This document shows, in pieces, positions 29,087 to 37,807 of a stretch of 64,000 nucleotides of DNA. Source of the stretch: Mesorhizobium sp. WSM4306 (lineage in GTDB: Bacteria > Pseudomonadota > Alphaproteobacteria > Rhizobiales > Rhizobiaceae); assembly GCF_007003975.1 (NCBI RefSeq), contig NZ_VFTC01000003.1:247447-311446 (forward strand). Direction: 5' to 3'. The position numbers and the translations under genes are program-made. The first letter of the stretch is position 1; each line of letters starts with the position of its first letter. A model generated the notes under the pieces. That model was not told where the DNA came from. It saw only the letters and a program-made list of their open reading frames with translations, and ran no database searches.

Positions 29087-29107
29087 AATGATAGCAATGC
29101 AATCATT
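29087..29107. promoter_or_regulatory. 21-bp operator-like palindrome upstream of the coaBC fusion
   Basis: AATGAT-A-GCA-A-TGC-A-ATCATT reads the same on both strands except at the centre and one symmetric pair. It lies 33-53 bases before the coaBC start, where a promoter would be. RHH proteins of the FitA type bind such dyads, so autoregulation through the fused domain is a testable possibility. Confidence 0.55.
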
Positions 29108-29134
29108 TTGAGACAAGCCGTTCCCGGCAGACGG

Positions 29135-30709
29135 CTAGAGCAGCTTCCAGGCAATATAGATCAGCGTCAGCGCGATCACCCACAGCGCCAGCCGGCCGGA
29201 GCGGGTGTAGCGGGCTTCGGCCTTGCCGATGGCGCGCGACGTCGCCTCGTCGAAGCGCAGGCCGTGCTCGGCCATCAGGTCGATCTCGCGCGACAGCCGA
29301 TCGGTGCGGGCGGCAAGGTCCGGTGCCTGGCGGGCGAGCGCCAGCAGCGCCTTGGCACCGTCGCGCGCGTCCATTAGAAGGCCGCTTGGGCCGAGATTGC
29401 CGGCGATCCACTGGCCGACCACCGGCTCGGCCGTCTTCCACATGTTGAAGGCCGGATCGAGCGTGCGCGCCACACCTTCGACCACCACCATGGTCTTCTG
29501 CAGCAGGATCAGTTCCGGCCGCGTCGCCATATCGAAGAGTTCGGTGACCTCGAACAGCAGCGTCAAAAGCTTCGCCATCGAGATGGTCTCGGCCGGCTGG
29601 CCATGAATTGGCTCGCCAATGGCGCGGATCGCCTGGGCGAAGGCCGCGACATTGTGCTGGCGCGGCACATAGCCGGCCTCGAAATGGACTTCGGCCACGC
29701 GCAGATAGTCGCGGGTGATGAAGCCGTAGAGGATTTCGGCGAGGAAGCGGCGTTCCTTCTTGCCCAGCCGTCCGGCAATGCCGAGATCGACGGCGACGAT
29801 ATCGCCGTTAGCCTCGACAAACAGATTGCCCGGATGCATGTCGGCATGGAAGAAGCCGTCGCGCAGCGTGTGGCGCAGGAACGACTGGATCAGATTGGTG
29901 GCGATGGCCTTGAGATCGTGACCGACCGCCACGAGACCAGCCACGTCGTTCATTTTGACGCCGTCGACCCACTCCATGGTCAGCACGTCGCGGCCGGTGC
30001 GCTCCCAGTCGACCGACGGCACGCGGAAGCCCGGATCGTCCTTGGTGTTCTCGCCGAGCTCCGACAGCGCGGCCGCCTCGAGCCGAAGATCCATCTCGAC
30101 CTTGGTGGTCTGCGCCAGCGTCTCGGTCACCTCGACCGGCCGCAGCCGGCGCGACGACGGGATGTATTTCTCCTGCAGCCGCGCGGCGAGAAAATAGCTT
30201 TCGAGATCCTGGAAGAAGCGGCGGCGCACGCCCGGCCGGATCACCTTCACCGCCACCGTTGTATCAACGCCATCATGGATGGCTTGCGCAGGATGAACCT
30301 GGGCGATGGAGGCCGCCGCGACCGGATCGCCGAACGCAGTGTAGAGCTCGCCGATCTTGCGCCCGAGCGAGCCCTCGATCGCCGCCACCGCTTCCGCCTG
30401 CGGGAAGGTGTGCATCTTGTCCTGCAGCATGGCGAGGTCGAGCGCCATGTCGTTGCCGACGACATCGGGCCGCGTCGCCAGGAACTGGCCGAGCTTGACG
30501 TAGGAGGGCCCAAGCCGGACCACCGCCTTGGCCAGCCGGTCGCTGCGCTCATAGGCAAGCGCGCGGCGGCGGGTGAACAGCCGCGCCATGCGCCAGCCGA
30601 ATTTCGGCAGGCCGCTGAGTTCGTCGCCCGGCAGCGCGGCGATCACGCCCTCGCGGACCAGCACCCAGCCGGCCCGTGTGAGCCGAAAGGCGGCGCCGAC
30701 TCTGCTCAT
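29135..30709 (-). CDS. ubiB: UbiB-family ubiquinone biosynthesis atypical kinase
   Basis: This ABC1/ADCK-type protein supports ubiquinone hydroxylation steps. The 524-residue product has the KxGQ motif in YVKLGQFLATRPD, the Ala-rich AAASIAQVH loop, catalytic HADMHPGNLFV and the metal motif as AVDLGIAGRLG. Its C-terminus is a single membrane helix (LALWVIALTLIYIAWKLL). I start at ATG 30709 (SRVGAAFRLTRAG). The frame stays open upstream through a 15-bp repeat encoding FAAGQ units, so a longer form from GTG 30805 overlapping ubiE cannot be excluded. It lies directly downstream of ubiE. Confidence 0.92.
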   Translation of the reverse strand: MSRVGAAFRLTRAGWVLVREGVIAALPGDELSGLPKFGWRMARLFTRRRALAYERSDRLAKAVVRLGPSYVKLGQFLATRPDVVGNDMALDLAMLQDKMHTFPQAEAVAAIEGSLGRKIGELYTAFGDPVAAASIAQVHPAQAIHDGVDTTVAVKVIRPGVRRRFFQDLESYFLAARLQEKYIPSSRRLRPVEVTETLAQTTKVEMDLRLEAAALSELGENTKDDPGFRVPSVDWERTGRDVLTMEWVDGVKMNDVAGLVAVGHDLKAIATNLIQSFLRHTLRDGFFHADMHPGNLFVEANGDIVAVDLGIAGRLGKKERRFLAEILYGFITRDYLRVAEVHFEAGYVPRQHNVAAFAQAIRAIGEPIHGQPAETISMAKLLTLLFEVTELFDMATRPELILLQKTMVVVEGVARTLDPAFNMWKTAEPVVGQWIAGNLGPSGLLMDARDGAKALLALARQAPDLAARTDRLSREIDLMAEHGLRFDEATSRAIGKAEARYTRSGRLALWVIALTLIYIAWKLL

Positions 30710-30715
30710 GCCCAA

Positions 30716-30760
30716 ACCTGCTGCAAATTGACCTGCTGCAAATTGGCCTGCTGCAAACTC
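30716..30760. repeat. 15-bp tandem repeat between ubiE and ubiB
   Basis: ACCTGCTGCAAATTG occurs twice exactly and once degenerately (GCCTGCTGCAAACTC). The unit length keeps the ubiB frame open and, read leftward, would encode repeated FAAGQ pentapeptides. It spans the gap between the ubiE stop and the chosen ubiB start and probably affects their translational coupling. Confidence 0.8.
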
Positions 30761-30767
30761 TCCTGCC

Positions 30768-31544
30768 TCAAAGCTTCCAGCCCGAATGCAGTGCGGCAAT
30801 GCCACCGGAATAGTTACGGAATGAGACCCGCTCGAAGCCGGCGCGGGTGATCATCGAAGCAAAGTTCTGCTGGTTGGGAAATTTGCGGATCGATTCGACC
30901 AAGTAGGAATAGGGCTCGCCGTCGCCGGTCACCATCTTGCCGATCTGCGGAATGGCGTTGAACGACCAGGCTTCGTAGACCTTGTCGAGCAGCGGCATCT
31001 CGACCTCGGAAAATTCCAGGCACAGGAAGCGCCCGCCGGGCTTCAGCACGCGGAATGCCTCGCCGAGCGCAACATCGATGCGCGGCACGTTTCGGATGCC
31101 GAAAGCGATGGTGTAGGCGTCGAAGGTGGCGTCCGCAAAAGGCAGTTCTTCGGCATTGGCCTCGACGAAATCGGTGTTGCCGGAGAGGCCCTTCTTCTCA
31201 GCCCGGTCGCGGCCGACGCTGAGCATCGAGCCATTGATGTCGAGCACCGTCGCATGCGCATTGCCGTGGCTGGCGTCGACGATGCGGAAGGCGATGTCGC
31301 CGGTGCCGCCGGCCACGTCGAGCACTTTCCAGCCCGGACGTTTCGGCGGATTGAGCCATGTCACCATGGCGTCCTTCCACAGCCGGTGCAGTCCGGCCGA
31401 CATCAGGTCGTTCATCAGGTCGTAGCGATTCGCCACCTTGTGGAAAACCTCGTTGACCAGAGGCTGCTTGTCGCCTGGTCCTACGCTCTTGAAACCATAG
31501 GAGGTTTCCATGCCGCCCGCGGCCGTGGTTCTCTCAACTGACAT
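30768..31544 (-). CDS. ubiE: Ubiquinone/menaquinone C-methyltransferase UbiE
   Basis: This is an S-adenosylmethionine-dependent methyltransferase of 258 residues. It has the UbiE signatures [21 protein letters not shown] near residue 30 and the SAM-binding [15 protein letters not shown] near residue 72. [19 protein letters not shown] follows, and the C-terminal [14 protein letters not shown] is nearly invariant in the family. ATG 31544 starts at MSVERT; an upstream in-frame extension is not conserved-looking. It forms an operon with ubiB, both required for ubiquinone. Confidence 0.95.
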   Translation of the reverse strand: MSVERTTAAGGMETSYGFKSVGPGDKQPLVNEVFHKVANRYDLMNDLMSAGLHRLWKDAMVTWLNPPKRPGWKVLDVAGGTGDIAFRIVDASHGNAHATVLDINGSMLSVGRDRAEKKGLSGNTDFVEANAEELPFADATFDAYTIAFGIRNVPRIDVALGEAFRVLKPGGRFLCLEFSEVEMPLLDKVYEAWSFNAIPQIGKMVTGDGEPYSYLVESIRKFPNQQNFASMITRAGFERVSFRNYSGGIAALHSGWKL

Positions 31545-31678
31545 TATTTTGATCCGCCATAAAACCGGCGGGACCATAGCCGATCGATGGTGCGGGCGCT
31601 ATTGTTTAAGGCGCGGTGTTCAGCCGCGCTTCCAGGTGGCGGGTTTTCAAGACCTGGACTGACCGACGGGATATTTGA

Positions 31679-32653
31679 ATGCCTTTGAAAGCTGAACTGC
31701 ACTGCCATATTGAAGGGGCAGCGGCGCCCGAGCTCGTCATCCGCCAGGCGCAGAAATACGGCAAGGACACCTCGCCCTATATCCAGAACGGTTCCTTCGT
31801 CTGGCATGATTTCACCGCGTTCCTCTCGGCTTACGATTTTTCCTCCGATTTGTTCCGCACCGAGGAGGATTATGCGCGCCTCGCCGACCATTATCTGACC
31901 AGCCTGGCCCGCGACGGCGCCATCTATTCCGAGGTGTTCACCTCGCCCGACCATGCGGTCAGGGCCGGTCTGTCGCCCAAGGCCTACACCGACGCGCTCG
32001 GCGAAGGCATGCTGCGCGCCAAAGCCAAGACCGGCATAGAGGGCCGCATGATCGTCACCGGCGTGCGCCATGTCGGCGTCGAATCGATCGAACAGGCGGC
32101 GCGCTTCGCCGCGCGCTGCGGCAACCCGCTGGTCACCGGCTTCGGCGTCGCCGGCGACGAGCGCATGGGCGAAATGGAGGATTATGTCAGGGCTTTCGAG
32201 ATCGCCCGCGAAGCCGGCCTGGGCATCACCATCCATGCCGGCGAACTGACTGGTTGGGAGACGGTGCAGGCAGCCCTCGACCACATTCGCCCCTCGCGCA
32301 TCGGCCATGGCGTGCGTGCCATCGAGAACCCCGACCTAGTCAGGCGCATCGCCGACGAGGGCATCGTGCTCGAATGCTGCCCTGGCTCCAACATCGCGCT
32401 CAAAGTCTACGACAGTTTCGCCGACCACCCCTTCCCGGCCCTGCAGGCGGCCGGCTGCAAGGTGACGCTGAACTCCGACGACCCGCCCTATTTCTGGACC
32501 TCGCTGAAGCGCGAATACGACATTGCCGCTGAACATTTCGCGATGAACGAAAAAGCGCTGACCGCCGTCACGCGAACGGCGATCGAGGCGGCTTTCGTCG
32601 ACAGGAAGACCAAGACAGCGCTTCTGGCTCGCCTCAACACTGCCGCGCGCTGA
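31679..32653 (+). CDS. add: Adenosine deaminase
   Basis: This zinc hydrolase converts adenosine to inosine. The 324-residue TIM-barrel shows the metal-binding HCHIEGA at residues 8-14, ITIHAGELTGW with the third His and catalytic Glu, RIGHGVRAIE, and LNSDDPPYF with the Asp pair that completes the site. It is followed by upp, and the facing operon encodes deoA, purine nucleoside phosphorylase and cdd, so the region as a whole does nucleoside salvage. Adenine deaminase is the main alternative, as the two are close relatives. Confidence 0.9.
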   Translation: MPLKAELHCHIEGAAAPELVIRQAQKYGKDTSPYIQNGSFVWHDFTAFLSAYDFSSDLFRTEEDYARLADHYLTSLARDGAIYSEVFTSPDHAVRAGLSPKAYTDALGEGMLRAKAKTGIEGRMIVTGVRHVGVESIEQAARFAARCGNPLVTGFGVAGDERMGEMEDYVRAFEIAREAGLGITIHAGELTGWETVQAALDHIRPSRIGHGVRAIENPDLVRRIADEGIVLECCPGSNIALKVYDSFADHPFPALQAAGCKVTLNSDDPPYFWTSLKREYDIAAEHFAMNEKALTAVTRTAIEAAFVDRKTKTALLARLNTAAR

Positions 32654-32754
32654 TTTCCCGCGACAAAACTGTGGCCGGTCACGCCCAAGCGGTTCCTTGG
32701 TCGGCGCATTGTCGCTAGGGTTGTTGCAAGCAGCGAAAATTTCAGGAGCAACCC

Positions 32755-33384
32755 ATGCAGGGCGTCACCGTCGTCGACCATCCGCTTGTCCAGCACAAGC
32801 TGACCATCATGCGCAAGAAGGAGACGTCGACCGCCGGCTTCCGGCGGCTGCTGCGCGAGATCTCGCTGCTGCTCGGCTACGAGGTCACCCGCAATCTCGA
32901 ACTGACGACGACAACCATCGAGACGCCGATCGAGACCATGGAAGCGCCGACGCTGGAGGGCAAGAAGCTGGTCTTCGCCTCGGTACTGCGCGCCGGCAAC
33001 GGCTTGCTCGAAGGCCTGCTCGACCTGGTGCCGGCGGCACGCGTCGCCCATATCGGGCTCTACCGCGACCACGAGACGCTGGAGGCGGTGGAATATTTCT
33101 TCAAGGCCCCGAGCGATCTCGCCGACCGGCTGGTGATCGTCGTCGACCCGATGCTGGCGACCGCCAATTCTGCGATCGCGGCCATCGACAAGCTGAAAGG
33201 CCGCGGCGCCACCAACATCCGCTTCCTCTGCCTGCTGGCGGCGCCCGAAGGCATTGAGCGCTTCACCAAGGCGCATCCGGATGTCCCTGTCTTCACCGCT
33301 TCCATCGACCGCCAGCTCAACGAGAAGGGCTACATCATGCCAGGCCTCGGCGATGCCGGCGACCGCATGTACGGGACCAAATGA
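32755..33384 (+). CDS. upp: Uracil phosphoribosyltransferase
   Basis: The 209-residue enzyme makes UMP from uracil and [25 protein letters not shown] opens the protein, [16 protein letters not shown] lies mid-way, and the PRPP loop is [18 protein letters not shown] near residue 130. The end, [24 protein letters not shown], is highly conserved. AGGAG lies before ATG 32755. It takes the uracil released by pyrimidine nucleoside phosphorolysis and cytidine deamination encoded nearby. Confidence 0.96.
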   Translation: MQGVTVVDHPLVQHKLTIMRKKETSTAGFRRLLREISLLLGYEVTRNLELTTTTIETPIETMEAPTLEGKKLVFASVLRAGNGLLEGLLDLVPAARVAHIGLYRDHETLEAVEYFFKAPSDLADRLVIVVDPMLATANSAIAAIDKLKGRGATNIRFLCLLAAPEGIERFTKAHPDVPVFTASIDRQLNEKGYIMPGLGDAGDRMYGTK

Positions 33385-33482
33385 TCGTTTACCGGTCGTT
33401 TACGCAAAGGCACGGTTTCGGCGTGCGTTAAAGCAGCAAACACCATGTCGAGGTTAGGGTCTGCGCACACGAAGGGCGACCC

Positions 33483-34040
33483 ATGCTGCGCACAGTCCTC
33501 ATCTTTTGCGTGCTTGCCGCAGCGTCGGTACTGATTCCGATCGCCTATCAATCGAATCCGCAAATGTTCGACAGCCTGACGAAATCGGCAGCTGGGACCA
33601 TGCCGGCGCCAGATTCGCAACTGAAGCTGGCCGTGGCTCCCGACAGACCGCCGGTGCAGCAACCGCTCGGCCGCAAGGTTCTGTTGGCGGCGGATGAGCG
33701 CGGGCACTTCACGACGTCGTTCAAGCTCAACGGCCGCCAGGTCGACGGCCTGATCGACACCGGCGCCACCTTGGTCGCCATCAACACCTCGACGGCACGC
33801 CGCATCGGTATCTCGCTCAACCCGTCGGATTTCAGCCATCAGGTCAACACCGCCAATGGCGCGATCAGGGCGGCCGTGGTCAACATCGATCGCCTGCAGA
33901 TCGGCAAGATCAGCGTCGACAACATCCAGGCCGTGGTGCTCGACGACAGGGCGCTGCAAACCAACCTGATCGGCATGAGCTTTTTGCAGCGGCTGGCAAA
34001 GTACCAGGTCGAAAACGGCACCTTGCTGCTCGTGCAGTAG
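33483..34040 (+). CDS. Retropepsin-like aspartic protease (TIGR02281-type)
   Basis: The 185-residue protein has an N-terminal membrane anchor (VLIFCVLAAASVLIPIAY), a Pro-rich linker and one retroviral-type aspartic protease domain. The catalytic motif is LIDTGATLVAIN near residue 97, and the flap-side ALQTNLIGMSFLQRL precedes the end. With only one DTG per chain it should act as a dimer, and the topology places it in the periplasm. Relatives are common in Hyphomicrobiales with mostly unknown substrates. It is followed by a repeat element. Confidence 0.85.
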   Translation: MLRTVLIFCVLAAASVLIPIAYQSNPQMFDSLTKSAAGTMPAPDSQLKLAVAPDRPPVQQPLGRKVLLAADERGHFTTSFKLNGRQVDGLIDTGATLVAINTSTARRIGISLNPSDFSHQVNTANGAIRAAVVNIDRLQIGKISVDNIQAVVLDDRALQTNLIGMSFLQRLAKYQVENGTLLLVQ

Positions 34041-34050
34041 CGCTTTCCAC

Positions 34051-34177
34051 TAGAGCAATTCCAGGAAAAGTGTGAGCGGTTTTCCCGGGAGAAGCGCGTA
34101 GCGCTTCCCCTTGGGAATTGCGTAAAAACAAAGAGATAGAGCGGTTCGCCGTTTCCGTGAAACGGTGAAACGCTCTA
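34051..34177. repeat. Composite rhizobial intergenic repeat
   Basis: The element is bounded by TAGAGC and GCTCTA. The left half is a hairpin of GCAATTCC...GGGAATTGC containing a shorter AAGCGC/GCGCTT-like stem; the right half has AACGG...CCGTT-type arms. It fills the gap between the protease gene and the facing deoA stop, where it may also terminate transcription. A related mosaic occurs at 63174-63277. Confidence 0.65.
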
Positions 34178-35494
34178 GCCGCGCGCCAGCACGCGGCGGA
34201 TGACGGTCTTGTCGGCGGCCGGCTTGGAAGCACCGAGCGTGTAGGCCGAAAGCACAGCGGCCGCGGCGGCCGCGGCTTCCGCCTCCGTGCGGGCATGGAC
34301 CAGCGCCAGCGCATCGCCGGATCGCACCTCGGCGCCGATCGGCATCAGCCTGGTGATACCGACCGCATGATCGATCCTGTCGTCCGGCCGCGTCCGCCCG
34401 CCGCCGAGCCCGACCACGGCAAGGCCGATGTCGCGCGTGGCGATCCCGGTGACAAAGCCATTGCCGGTCGCCTTGACCGCAAACTCCACTGCCGCCTTCG
34501 GCAGATATTTTTCCGGCTTCTCGACGAAATCGGCGGGGCCGCCAAGGGAGGCCACCATGCGCGCGAAAATGGCCGCCGCGCGTCCGCCGGCCAGCGTTTC
34601 GGCGGCGCGCCTGAGACCATCTTGCTGGGATGACACCAGTCCCGTCGACTGCAGCATCTCTGCGGCAAGCGCCAGCGTCACATCCTCCAGCCGCTTGTCG
34701 CGGAACCGCCCGGTAAGGAAGTCGACGGCGTTGCGCACCTCGACCGCATTGCCGGCCGCCGACGCCAGCGGCTCGTTCATGCCGGTGACCAGCGCCGAAG
34801 CCTTCAGGCCAGCGCCATTGGCGACCTCGACCAGGCTGTTGGCCAGCGCTGTCGCATCGCGCGACTTCTCCATGAAGGCGCCGTTACCGACCTTGACGTC
34901 GAGCACCAGCGATTGCAGGCCGGCCGCCAGTTTCTTCGACAGGATCGAGGCGGTGATCAACGGCACCGATTCTACTGTCCCCGTCACATCGCGAATTGCA
35001 TAGAGCCGGCGGTCGGCCGGCGCGAGGTCGGCGGTCTGGCCGATAATGGCGCAGCCGGTCTCCAGCACCGTCTTGCGAAAGCGCGCCACATCCGGCTGGC
35101 TGATATAGCCTGATATGGCGTCCATCTTGTCCAGCGTGCCGCCGGTGTGGCCGAGCCCACGGCCGGAGATCATCGGCACATAGGCGCCGCAGGCGGCGAC
35201 GATCGGCGCCAGCATCAGCGAGACATTGTCGCCGACGCCGCCGGTCGAATGCTTGTCGGTGACCGGACCCGGCAAGTCCGACCAGTCGAGCACATCGCCG
35301 GAATCGCGCATCGCCAGCGTCAGCGCCACCGCCTCGTCGCGGTTCATACCGTTGAAGAACACCGCCATGGCGAAGGCGCCAACCTGACCGTCCGAGACGC
35401 TGCCCGAAGTCACGCCGGCGACGAAGGCCGCTATCTCCTGCGTCGACAGTTTCTGGCCGTCGCGTTTGCGGCGGATGATTTCCTGCGGAAGCAT
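34175..35494 (-). CDS. deoA: Thymidine phosphorylase
   Basis: The 439-residue enzyme cleaves thymidine (or other pyrimidine nucleosides) with phosphate. The family signature ISGRGLGHTGGTLDKMDAI lies near residue 108. TDKHSTGGVGDNVSL supplies phosphate contacts, and the N-terminal MLPQEIIRRKRDG helix is typical. The start overlaps the purine nucleoside phosphorylase stop by one base. It is the last gene of the leftward salvage operon. A run of alanines (EAEAAAAAAAVLSA) near the C-terminus is of low complexity but in frame. Confidence 0.94.
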   Translation of the reverse strand: MLPQEIIRRKRDGQKLSTQEIAAFVAGVTSGSVSDGQVGAFAMAVFFNGMNRDEAVALTLAMRDSGDVLDWSDLPGPVTDKHSTGGVGDNVSLMLAPIVAACGAYVPMISGRGLGHTGGTLDKMDAISGYISQPDVARFRKTVLETGCAIIGQTADLAPADRRLYAIRDVTGTVESVPLITASILSKKLAAGLQSLVLDVKVGNGAFMEKSRDATALANSLVEVANGAGLKASALVTGMNEPLASAAGNAVEVRNAVDFLTGRFRDKRLEDVTLALAAEMLQSTGLVSSQQDGLRRAAETLAGGRAAAIFARMVASLGGPADFVEKPEKYLPKAAVEFAVKATGNGFVTGIATRDIGLAVVGLGGGRTRPDDRIDHAVGITRLMPIGAEVRSGDALALVHARTEAEAAAAAAAVLSAYTLGASKPAADKTVIRRVLARG

Positions 35495-36315
35495 CAGGCG
35501 TCGTCGCCCTTCGGCTCCGGCAACCCGTCCTGGAACACATGCGCAAGGATCGTCGCCAGCCGCGCGCCGCCAATCGGCGCCATGTCCTTGGTCTCCTGGT
35601 GCGACAGCTCGGCGCCGGTCATTCCGGCGGCGAGGTTGGTGATCACCGAACAGGCGGCAACGCGCAAGCCGAGGAAACGGGCAAGGATGACCTCCGGCAC
35701 GGTCGACATGCCCACTGCATTGGCGCCCATGATGCGGGCCATGCGGATTTCGGCTGGCGTCTCGAAGCACGGGCCGGAAAACCACATATAGACGCCCTGG
35801 TGCAGCCTGGTTCCGGTGGCCTTCGCCGCCCGTTCGATCGCCGCACGCAGGCCGGCGTCATAGGCTTCGGTCAGGCCGACGAAGCGGCGGTCGCTCGGCT
35901 CGCCGATCAGCGGGTTGGAGCCGGAGAAATTGATGTGGTCGGTGATCAGCATCACCGATCCCGGCGGCATGTCGGGATCGACCGAACCGGCTGCATTGGT
36001 CAGGATCAGCTTGGTGATGCCGATGCCGGCGAGCACTTCCAGCGCCGGCCGCATCGCCGCCGCAACGCCGTGCTCGTAATAGTGGGCGCGACCCGACAGC
36101 ATCAGCACCGGCGTGCCGGCAAACAGCCCCGCCACCACCTCGCCGGCATGGCCCGTCACCCCGCTTCGGGGGAAGCCCGGCAGGTCGGCATAGGAGACGC
36201 GCACGGCATTTTCGACCTGGTCGATAAGCCCGCCAAGGCCCGACCCCAGCACCATGGCGGTGGTGGGCGCCAACCCGTCCAGCCGTTCAACGAGGTGGTC
36301 CAGAGCTTCTTTCAT
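35494..36315 (-). CDS. Purine nucleoside phosphorylase (trimeric PNP type)
   Basis: This is a family-I PNP of 273 residues resembling the mammalian-like trimeric enzymes. It has VLGSGLGGLID near the N-terminus, LSGRAHYYEH for phosphate binding, LTNAAGSV, WFSGPCFETPAEIRM and the base-binding ITNLAAGM. Inosine and guanosine are the usual substrates, so it follows naturally on adenosine deaminase. ATG 36315 begins MKEALDHL; a TTG at 36324 would add three residues. It couples to deoA and lies 12 bases after cdd. Confidence 0.92.
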   Translation of the reverse strand: MKEALDHLVERLDGLAPTTAMVLGSGLGGLIDQVENAVRVSYADLPGFPRSGVTGHAGEVVAGLFAGTPVLMLSGRAHYYEHGVAAAMRPALEVLAGIGITKLILTNAAGSVDPDMPPGSVMLITDHINFSGSNPLIGEPSDRRFVGLTEAYDAGLRAAIERAAKATGTRLHQGVYMWFSGPCFETPAEIRMARIMGANAVGMSTVPEVILARFLGLRVAACSVITNLAAGMTGAELSHQETKDMAPIGGARLATILAHVFQDGLPEPKGDDA

Positions 36316-36327
36316 GTCAGCCAATCT

Positions 36328-36720
36328 TCATTTCAAAATGTCGCCGCGGAACCCGTAGGGCAGCATGTCGCCCATGGTCACGGTCTCGACCACGCCGCCA
36401 TTGTCGCAGAGGTAGAGTTTGGTGTCCGGCCGGCAGAACTCCGCCAGCCTTTGCCGGCAGCCGCCGCAGGGCGTGCACTTGGCCATGCGAGAGGCAATGA
36501 CGGCGATCTCCACGATCTTGCCGCCGCCGCCCATGATGTAGTGGCCGAGCGCTGTGGTCTCGGCGCACCAGCCTTCCGGATAGGACGCGACCTCGATGTT
36601 GGCGCCGGTGAAGACGCGACCGTCCTCGGTGCGCAACGCCGCACCCACCGGAAACTTCGAATAGGGCGCGTAGGCCTTGGCCATGGCGTCCTGCGCGGCT
36701 TCGAACAGATCATGCGACAT
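36328..36720 (-). CDS. cdd: Cytidine deaminase
   Basis: The 130-residue product is a homotetrameric-type cytidine deaminase. FPVGAALRTEDG and TGANIEVASYPEGWCAET give the substrate pocket, with Cys52 and the catalytic Glu54 of the CAE motif. PCGGCRQ near residue 84 carries the other two zinc-ligand cysteines. It lies at the head of the cdd-PNP-deoA segment. About 115 bases separate it from the ABC permease gene upstream, so it may have its own promoter or be part of the longer transporter operon. Confidence 0.95.
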   Translation of the reverse strand: MSHDLFEAAQDAMAKAYAPYSKFPVGAALRTEDGRVFTGANIEVASYPEGWCAETTALGHYIMGGGGKIVEIAVIASRMAKCTPCGGCRQRLAEFCRPDTKLYLCDNGGVVETVTMGDMLPYGFRGDILK

Positions 36721-36834
36721 TCAGGTGTTCTCTCCGACGATCATGGTCAAAACCCGGCGCTTTGCGTTTTCCTCGCGCCTTCCAAGCACCGACCCGCGTG
36801 TTCGGCTCAGCGGTCCCAGACTAGCGTGCCCGGA

Positions 36835-37806
36835 TCAACGTTCCTTGACATAGGGCACGCCGCCGGCGCGCGGCGGGATCGCCTTGCCGATGAAGCCGGC
36901 CAGCAGGATCACGGTCAGCACATAGGGCAGCGCCTGCATGAACTGCACCGGCACCTTGCCGATGAGCGGCAGCGGCGAGCCCTGCAGGCGGATCGCCGCC
37001 GCGTCGAGGAAGCCGAACAAAAGGCAGGCGAACATGGCGTTGACCGGCCTCCATTTGGCGAAGATCAGCGCCGCCAGCGCGATGTAGCCCTTGCCCGCGG
37101 TCATATCCTTCACGAAGCCGCCATTCTGCACCATCGACAGATAGGCGCCGGCGATCCCAGTGAGAATGCCGGTGCAGATCAGCGCCCGGTAGCGCAGCCA
37201 GGCGACCGAGATGCCGGCGGTGTCGACGGCGGCCGGGTTCTCGCCGACGGCGCGCAGCCTGAGGCCAAAGCGGGTGCGAAACAGCACCCACCAGGTGAAC
37301 GGCACCATGGCGAAAGCGAGGTAGACCAGGATCGAGTGCCCTGACAGAAGCTCGGAATAGATCGGTCCGATGATCGGCACGTCGTGGATGGCGGACGCGC
37401 CAGGCAGAGTGATGGCCTCGAAGCGCTCGCCCGGCTGCAGCGCCGGCGTTCGCCCACCTTGCTGGAACCAGGCCTGGCCCAGAATGATGGTCGAGCCGGC
37501 GGCGACGAAGTTGATCGCCACGCCGGAGACGATCTGGTTGCCGCGATGGGTGATCGAGGCGAAGCCGTGCACCAGGGCAAAGGCGACCGACATCACGATC
37601 GCCATGCCGAGACCGAGGAAGGCCGAATGGAAGACCGAAGCTGCCGCCGCACCGGCGAAGGCGCCGACCAGCATCTTGCCCTCCAGCCCGATGTCGAAAA
37701 CGCCAGCGCGTTCGGAATAGAGGCCCGCGAGGCAGGCGAGCAGCAGCGGCACCGACAGGCGGATGGTCGAGTCGAGTATCTGCACGATGGCGATGAACAC
37801 ATCCAT
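36835..37806 (-). CDS. Nucleoside-type ABC transporter permease
   Basis: The 323-residue protein has about eight membrane helices and the BPD_transp_2 pattern: LACLAGLYSERAGVFDIGLEGKML near residue 23, HRGNQIVSGVAINF, and GENPAAVDTAGISV in the coupling loop. Such permeases occur in BMP-dependent nucleoside importers. The start follows the larger permease gene by one base. The downstream cdd/PNP/deoA genes and the BMP protein at 41.6 kb support nucleoside uptake. Confidence 0.9.
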   Translation of the reverse strand: MDVFIAIVQILDSTIRLSVPLLLACLAGLYSERAGVFDIGLEGKMLVGAFAGAAAASVFHSAFLGLGMAIVMSVAFALVHGFASITHRGNQIVSGVAINFVAAGSTIILGQAWFQQGGRTPALQPGERFEAITLPGASAIHDVPIIGPIYSELLSGHSILVYLAFAMVPFTWWVLFRTRFGLRLRAVGENPAAVDTAGISVAWLRYRALICTGILTGIAGAYLSMVQNGGFVKDMTAGKGYIALAALIFAKWRPVNAMFACLLFGFLDAAAIRLQGSPLPLIGKVPVQFMQALPYVLTVILLAGFIGKAIPPRAGGVPYVKER

Positions 37807-37807
37807 C

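Noticed and set aside
35539..37344. 601-codon rightward frame over the nucleoside phosphorylase, cdd and permease genes
   Set aside because: Three well-defined genes lie on the opposite strand; composition of the translation is typical of antisense frames.
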